DNA of 64,000 nt from NCBI RefSeq assembly GCF_040115645.1, contig NC_089573.1, positions 1,860,001-1,924,000 of the forward strand. Reading direction: 5' to 3'. This DNA comes from Euwallacea fornicatus (Eukaryota > Arthropoda > Insecta > Coleoptera > Curculionidae). The position numbers and the translations under genes are program-made. Position 1 is the stretch's first letter; each line of letters opens with the position of its first letter. Below the pieces are notes generated by a model. The model was not told where the DNA came from. It worked only from the letters and a program-made list of their open reading frames with translations, and ran no database searches. Positions 59,962 through 64,000 of this stretch are shown here, in pieces.

Positions 59962-60581
59962 CAGGGTGAGTCGGGAGGATCGTGCAAAACTTCAGGGGCG
60001 TGTTGTACATGAAAAATAAATGTAAAAAAACTCAAATGTTGTTATCCGATTTTCGTTTGTTTACAAGTTATAGCGTAAATAACATTTTTTAACTAGGATT
60101 CTATTTACCATAAATGTACCTGGACGTTGGATTGGTCGTGGTGGCCCTATTAGTTGGCCTCCAATGTCTCCAGACCTCACACCACTAGACTATTGTTTGT
60201 GGGGTTGGTTTAAAACTGAAGTGTACAGAGTAAAAGTGGACCCTCAAGATGCACTAATTCAACGCATTAGAAATGCTGCAGCTGCCATTAAAGAAAGACA
60301 TGAAACAATCAGGAGCGCAACGAATGCTCTTCATAGACGAAGCCGAAAATGTTTAGAAGTTAATGGAAATATTTTTAAACGTTTACTATGATATTCAAAC
60401 GTTAATTTATGGAATTTCTTATGAAATTTATAATTTTTTTTTTAATTTTATGTTTTAATTTTATTTACGCTATAACTTGTAAACAAACGAAAATCGGATA
60501 ACAACATTTGAATTTTTTTACAGTTATTTTTCATGTACAACACGCTCCTGAAGTTTGGCACGATCCTCCCGACTCACCCTG
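59962..60581 (+). mobile_element. 620-bp miniature element with 120-bp inverted repeats
   Basis: TA flanks both sides (59960-59961 and 60582-60583). The ends (59962-60081 and 60462-60581) are inverted repeats of about 120 bp with only about four mismatches. They start cagggtgagtcgggaggatc and end in ttacaagttatagcgtaaat. The ~380-bp centre is the last part of a transposase gene. This is an internally deleted derivative of a long-spaced mariner-like element, and the near-identical ends suggest recent movement with help from a full-length relative. Confidence 0.88.
60113..60391 (+). pseudogene. Transposase C-terminal fragment, open frame, DD41D-like
   Basis: The open frame reads VPGRWIGRGGPISWPPMSPD, then LTPLDYCLWGWFKTEVYRVK, PQDALIQRIRNAAAAI and an RSRKCLEVNG end. 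This is the C-terminal quarter of a long-spaced mariner-like transposase, keeping the last catalytic Asp (in TPLDY) but lacking the first two and all DNA-binding domains. No stop or frameshift interrupts it. The first ATG in frame is at 60164; whether any peptide is made is unknown. Confidence 0.82.
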
Positions 60582-60759
60582 TATAAGTTGATTTCATGCT
60601 GTCACACTTAGCGCCTAGGTCAAATCAAATAATGCTTCTTCAAGACAACGTAGAAAAAATAGGAAAGAGAATAATGATTGAAATGATTACAGTTCTTTAA
60701 ACGATACATCTCTTATTAAAGCCCCAGAAGTTTGCTTAGCAACAACGTTACAGTATCAT
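60582..60759. other. Short spacer
   Basis: Nothing recognised between the miniature element and the LINE relic. Confidence 0.4.
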
Positions 60760-61195
60760 GTACTGTAGGGTTCAATTTACCTGCCACAAATCAGCACAAG
60801 ATAAACATTGGTTATGGCTAATGAATGGTTTTCTAAAAACAAACTTACTAGTTAACAAGAAGCGAACGAACGCTGTAATATTTCGGACAAGCAGAGCAAA
60901 CTTGGGTAATGCCAATAAACGTGAACCTACAGTAACAAACGTTTGTATAAGGCATTTTGTAAAACTTTTGGGTATGGAATTAGATAATGCCTTCTCCTGA
61001 CAAAGGCAAATGGTAATATCCACCCTAGTCACTAATTATAGAAACAGAACATTAAATTATACCCTTCCATTACATCCTCTATCAATATATGAACATTGCC
61101 TATTCTGTAGCTATATTAAACTAGATAATAGGCCTCCAGTGAGCATAAAAGCTATGTAAAATATCAAACACATTAAGAAAGCTGTAGTTGATTCT
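60760..61195 (+). pseudogene. Non-LTR retrotransposon RT relic
   Basis: The plus-strand reading gives WLMNGFLKTNLLVNKKRTNA, VIFRTSRANLGN and KLLGMELDNAFS. This fits the region after the catalytic YADD of Jockey/CR1-type reverse transcriptases (W-x(3)-N-x-L-x-N-x-x-K-T, then F-L-G-x-x-L-D-x-x-x-S-W). After a stop, LPLHPLSIYEHCLF and NRPPVSIKAM resemble the C-terminal LP-H-L-x-L-Y-E tail of the same proteins, so the intervening part has been deleted. The YADD box itself is not present. Dead fragment. Confidence 0.6.
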
Positions 61196-61208
61196 GAAAT
61201 GGGGTGAA

Positions 61209-62242
61209 CAGGGTGTTTCGTGTTAGCTGGCCAATAGGCCAACCGTAGGTTTCTTATCCGAAAATAATTCGACTTGCTTTAAGGCACGTTTTTCTTTGGC
61301 GCTTTATAGGAATGGTTGTCGAAGTTAATAAAAAAGAAATATTTTTGTTAATAACATGGCTGTTTCTTCATATACGTTAATGAAAATTTTCAGTAATGTA
61401 TACTTCAACTAGGCGCATATTTCCTATAATTTGAATAAAAACATTTGAAAAAGTAATGGGGAAAATGAGATGTCGTGAACACATTTTCCCCCCAAATTTT
61501 TTTGTGCACTCCCATAGCACATTTGTTTAGTTATTCAGATTAGTTGTTTCTTTATCCGTATTTCTTCATTCTTGTAAAATTTTAATTCACAACATACTTT
61601 AAAAGGTATGTCAGCTTTATTCTTAATTTATTTAATTAGCCACACCAGGAAGACGAAATTTTACAAATTTTCCATAACAATCCGGATATCATCACGAGAA
61701 TGATTCCTTTTCAAATACAAAATCAAGACAAGTGTAACGTACACGGAGCACTAAAACGGGAATAACGTGTGTTTTGGAACTACGTTCGCAGGTTAATAAA
61801 AAATGGAACGTCACGTGCTGAGGTGCAATAAGCTGAAAGCTCTTCTAAAGTGCAAATTAAAATTTTGCAAGAATAAAAAAAAATCCAGATAAAGAAACAA
61901 CTAATTTGAATAAGTAACCGAATGCCCCATTGGCGTGTGTTCAAAAAAGTTAGGGGGCAAATGCGTTAACTACCCCCCATTGTTTCTCCAAATCTTTTAA
62001 CCCAATTTATACGAAATATGCGTCTAATTAAATTATATATGTACGTATATATGACTGCAAAATTTCATTAAAATATGCTAAGTATCCAAGTTATTAACAA
62101 AAGTATTATACTTTAACTAACTTCAACACCCTGTGTAACGAGTATAAAGCGCCAAAAAACAAAGTGTCATAGGGACAGTCTAATTATTCTCGCATAAGGA
62201 CTCTCGGGTTCCCAGATTAGCCCTTTAATATGAGACACCCTG
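61209..62242. mobile_element. 1,034-bp foldback element
   Basis: The two halves are imperfect inverted copies of each other. Ends read inward are cagggtgtttcgtgttag and cagggtgtctcatatta. Exact matches sit at almost equal distances from each end. ttggcgctttata lies about 99 bp in on both sides. attagttgtttctttatc (61539-61556) is the exact inverse of 61887-61904, about 330-355 bp in. Arms of about 390 bp surround a ~240-bp centre with no recognised coding sequence. TA follows the right end; the left flank is AA. Such a structure can fold into a long hairpin and is typical of non-autonomous foldback elements. Confidence 0.75.
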
Positions 62243-63320
62243 TATATAGTCTTCTGTAACATAATTTTTGAAATGAAGATGATCATCATCATCCACAGAT
62301 CGACCGAGATTTTCTTAATTCTCCTCGTTTTACAGCACTTTCAAGTAGCAAAATATTTAAAAATACATGTTAAAATGAACAAGTATTTCAGAAATTAAAA
62401 CAGACATTACAACCGGATTCATACACACTTTTACAGCTTTTCAAAGTGGTTAGTTTGAGAAGAGGAGGGTGGTATTGAGTAATAGGGCAAATAGGCTATT
62501 GATTCCCAAGATACTGACGCTCGAATTTTGAAAACTTGAAAAAAAGCTACCATCTTTTTTTGAGGAATTTTCACTCAAAACTATTCCTTCAAATTTATAT
62601 AAACCTATTAATGAGTCTATATCTATATGCCTTTTCATCCCAAAACGCGTAAATTCAAAGTTCTAAAATAATTTATTGCCGTAATCAAAAAATATCTTCC
62701 TTCCATTTAACCCCCTCCATTTAAAACGTCTATTTATTACGTCCTCAAAACGCTATAATTTATTTTTTTAAATGAAAAAAATATATTTTTACGTTTTCAA
62801 ATGAGGTATGCCAAATCTCTATATCCAATTTAAAAATTTAGCGTTGGTAGCAGGCTGTAAAATGGGGTTAAATGGAGGTATGAAATATTTACATTACAGG
62901 AGGACGTTTAGCAATTTAACGTTTAGTAATTAATCCACGAGTTTTATATTTATAAAAATATTTAACCTTGCCGCGTATGCGAACCGCACCGAAAACGGCA
63001 CTTTGTATCTCGCTAACGGAGCATTTCCAGATCTATACCATTATTATAGGGCAAATGCAGCTAAAAGCTATTTTTCAAAACTAAAATGAGTTAGTAGTCA
63101 GAGTGAAAGTAAACATAAATAAATTCCTTCTTTTTATCGTGGAACATAAATATGCCCACCAGTAATTTTGATACAGGATTTATTTATTTTTATGGGATTT
63201 ATTTAACAAAAATATATGATGTCACCTTATTCTGCATATTTTTCATGCATCCGGGTTTCGGCTTGGAGTGAAAAAACACAACCGCAGTTTAGTTTACATT
63301 TCCTTTAACTAAGTATTATA
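62243..63320. other. Non-coding, unassigned
   Basis: AT-rich, with only short open frames. At 63321 a transposon-like terminus (cagggttttccacattaaac) starts after TA and appears to be interrupted by copy C at 63406. Confidence 0.35.
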
Positions 63321-63405
63321 CAGGGTTTTCCACATTAAACTACGAACTTTAAAGGGCAAATGAGAACTCTCTAATCAAGGTAAAAACATTTTTATTGGAT
63401 TATTA

Positions 63406-64000
63406 CACTGACTTTCAAAAAAACCGCAACGCCAAGAAGAACACATCGTACACGTTTGAAATTCTGGCATCACGTTTGGTCGGGTAATGGATAAAAACGA
63501 TCAAAATATCTAAAGAAAATTATTGTGAATAAGTGAAAAAATTTAATAATAATTTAATAATGGGTGGTATCTCCTCTTAAATTAATACATTCCTGTAAGC
63601 GACGGGGCATGCTTAAAATTAAATTCTCAATATCTTCCTGTGGTATTTTATCCCAGGCAATCTGCACCTGCTCGCGGAGTTCATCTACGGTCTCTGGAGG
63701 GCGAGCTAAACGTTGAAGTCTCCGACCCATTATATCCCATACATGCTCTATTGGGGACAAATCTGGAGACCGAGCTGGCCAAGGCAAAGTATCCAAATTT
63801 TCAGCTCCCAAATACTTCAAAGTATCGTTGGCTACATGTGGTCGCGCATTATCCTGTTGAAATGTGCTTGCAGGATGGTCGTGCATGTATGGTACAAGAA
63901 CCGGTTCTAAGACACTATTAATGTACCTCTGAGCATTTAATCTATCGTAAATGGAAACAAGAGGAGACCGACTACCATACTGGATGGCACCCCAAATCAT
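63406..64000 (-). mobile_element. Tc1-like element, copy C (runs off the window)
   Basis: The 3' end of the same family as copies A and B, in reverse orientation, with TA at 63404-63405 and the terminal repeat cactgactttcaaaaaaacc. The 3' leader up to the transposase stop at 63554 is nearly identical to copy A. The 5' part lies beyond the window. Confidence 0.9.
63554..64000 (-). CDS. Tc1-like DD34E transposase, C-terminal half, unbroken (copy C)
   Basis: An open frame of 148+ codons runs into the window edge with no stop or frameshift, unlike copies A and B. From the edge: MIWGAIQYGS (glycine-rich strand of the catalytic domain), QQDNARPHV with the second catalytic Asp, SPDLSPIEHVW with the Glu 34 residues later, and LILSMPRRLQECINLRG to the THY end. 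Both catalytic residues visible here are intact, whereas A has Ser and B has Asn at the Asp site. The first Asp and the DNA-binding domains are outside the window, so overall intactness is unknown. If complete, C could act on copies A and B, which share its ends. Confidence 0.85.
   Translation of the reverse strand: MIWGAIQYGSRSPLVSIYDRLNAQRYINSVLEPVLVPYMHDHPASTFQQDNARPHVANDTLKYLGAENLDTLPWPARSPDLSPIEHVWDIMGRRLQRLARPPETVDELREQVQIAWDKIPQEDIENLILSMPRRLQECINLRGDTTHY

Overview
This is a eukaryotic, AT-rich stretch that I read as insect DNA, possibly from a beetle (inference). The grounds are many Tc1/mariner-type DNA transposons with TA target sites, a Penelope-like element, an R1-like retrotransposon tail, GT-AG introns and very low gene density. 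No tRNA, rRNA, CRISPR or operon-like structure was seen.

Host gene. The only convincing host coding sequence is on the minus strand. One exon (53123..53431) encodes a complete immunoglobulin domain. It splices in phase across a 7.45 kb intron to an exon (45549..45672) carrying the first half of a fibronectin type III domain. A third, less certain exon (43747..43921) supplies the second half of that domain. The product would be a secreted or membrane Ig-FN3 protein of the cell-adhesion/receptor kind. Its 5' and 3' ends were not found.

Mobile DNA. Four autonomous-type Tc1-like (DD34E) families are present. (1) A 1.4 kb family has three copies: A at 7906 (internal deletion), B at 40665 (dead) and C at 63406, cut by the window edge and possibly intact. 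(2) An element at 10065..11569 has an unbroken 364-aa transposase. (3, 4) Two related elements, at 28818 and 58604, have direct repeats inside their inverted repeats. A mariner (DD34D) lies at 38027. At least six fossils of a long-spaced transposase family (DD41D-like, with a DUF4817-like N-terminus) lie at 4933, 9540, 14186, 18817, 30480 and 49890. A 620-bp miniature element of similar type, with nearly identical 120-bp ends, lies at 59962. A 1,034-bp foldback element lies at 61209. Retroelement relics are a Ty3/gypsy RNase H region (12610), Penelope-like RT and GIY-YIG pieces (39560, 40306), a non-LTR RT (60760) and an R1-like 3' tail with an (AAAAT)n end (27962).

Repeats. Degenerate tandem arrays with roughly 170-230 bp units occur at 400, 11836, 26190, 49020 and 53565-55095. 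Two interspersed families of unknown type are each seen twice.

How it fits together. The window is a transposon graveyard around, and inside the introns of, an Ig-FN3 gene. The clearest layered history is the intact Tc1 element inserted in a decayed DD41D-like transposase gene. Only one complete transposase ORF, plus the truncated copy C, keeps its visible catalytic residues without an obvious break.
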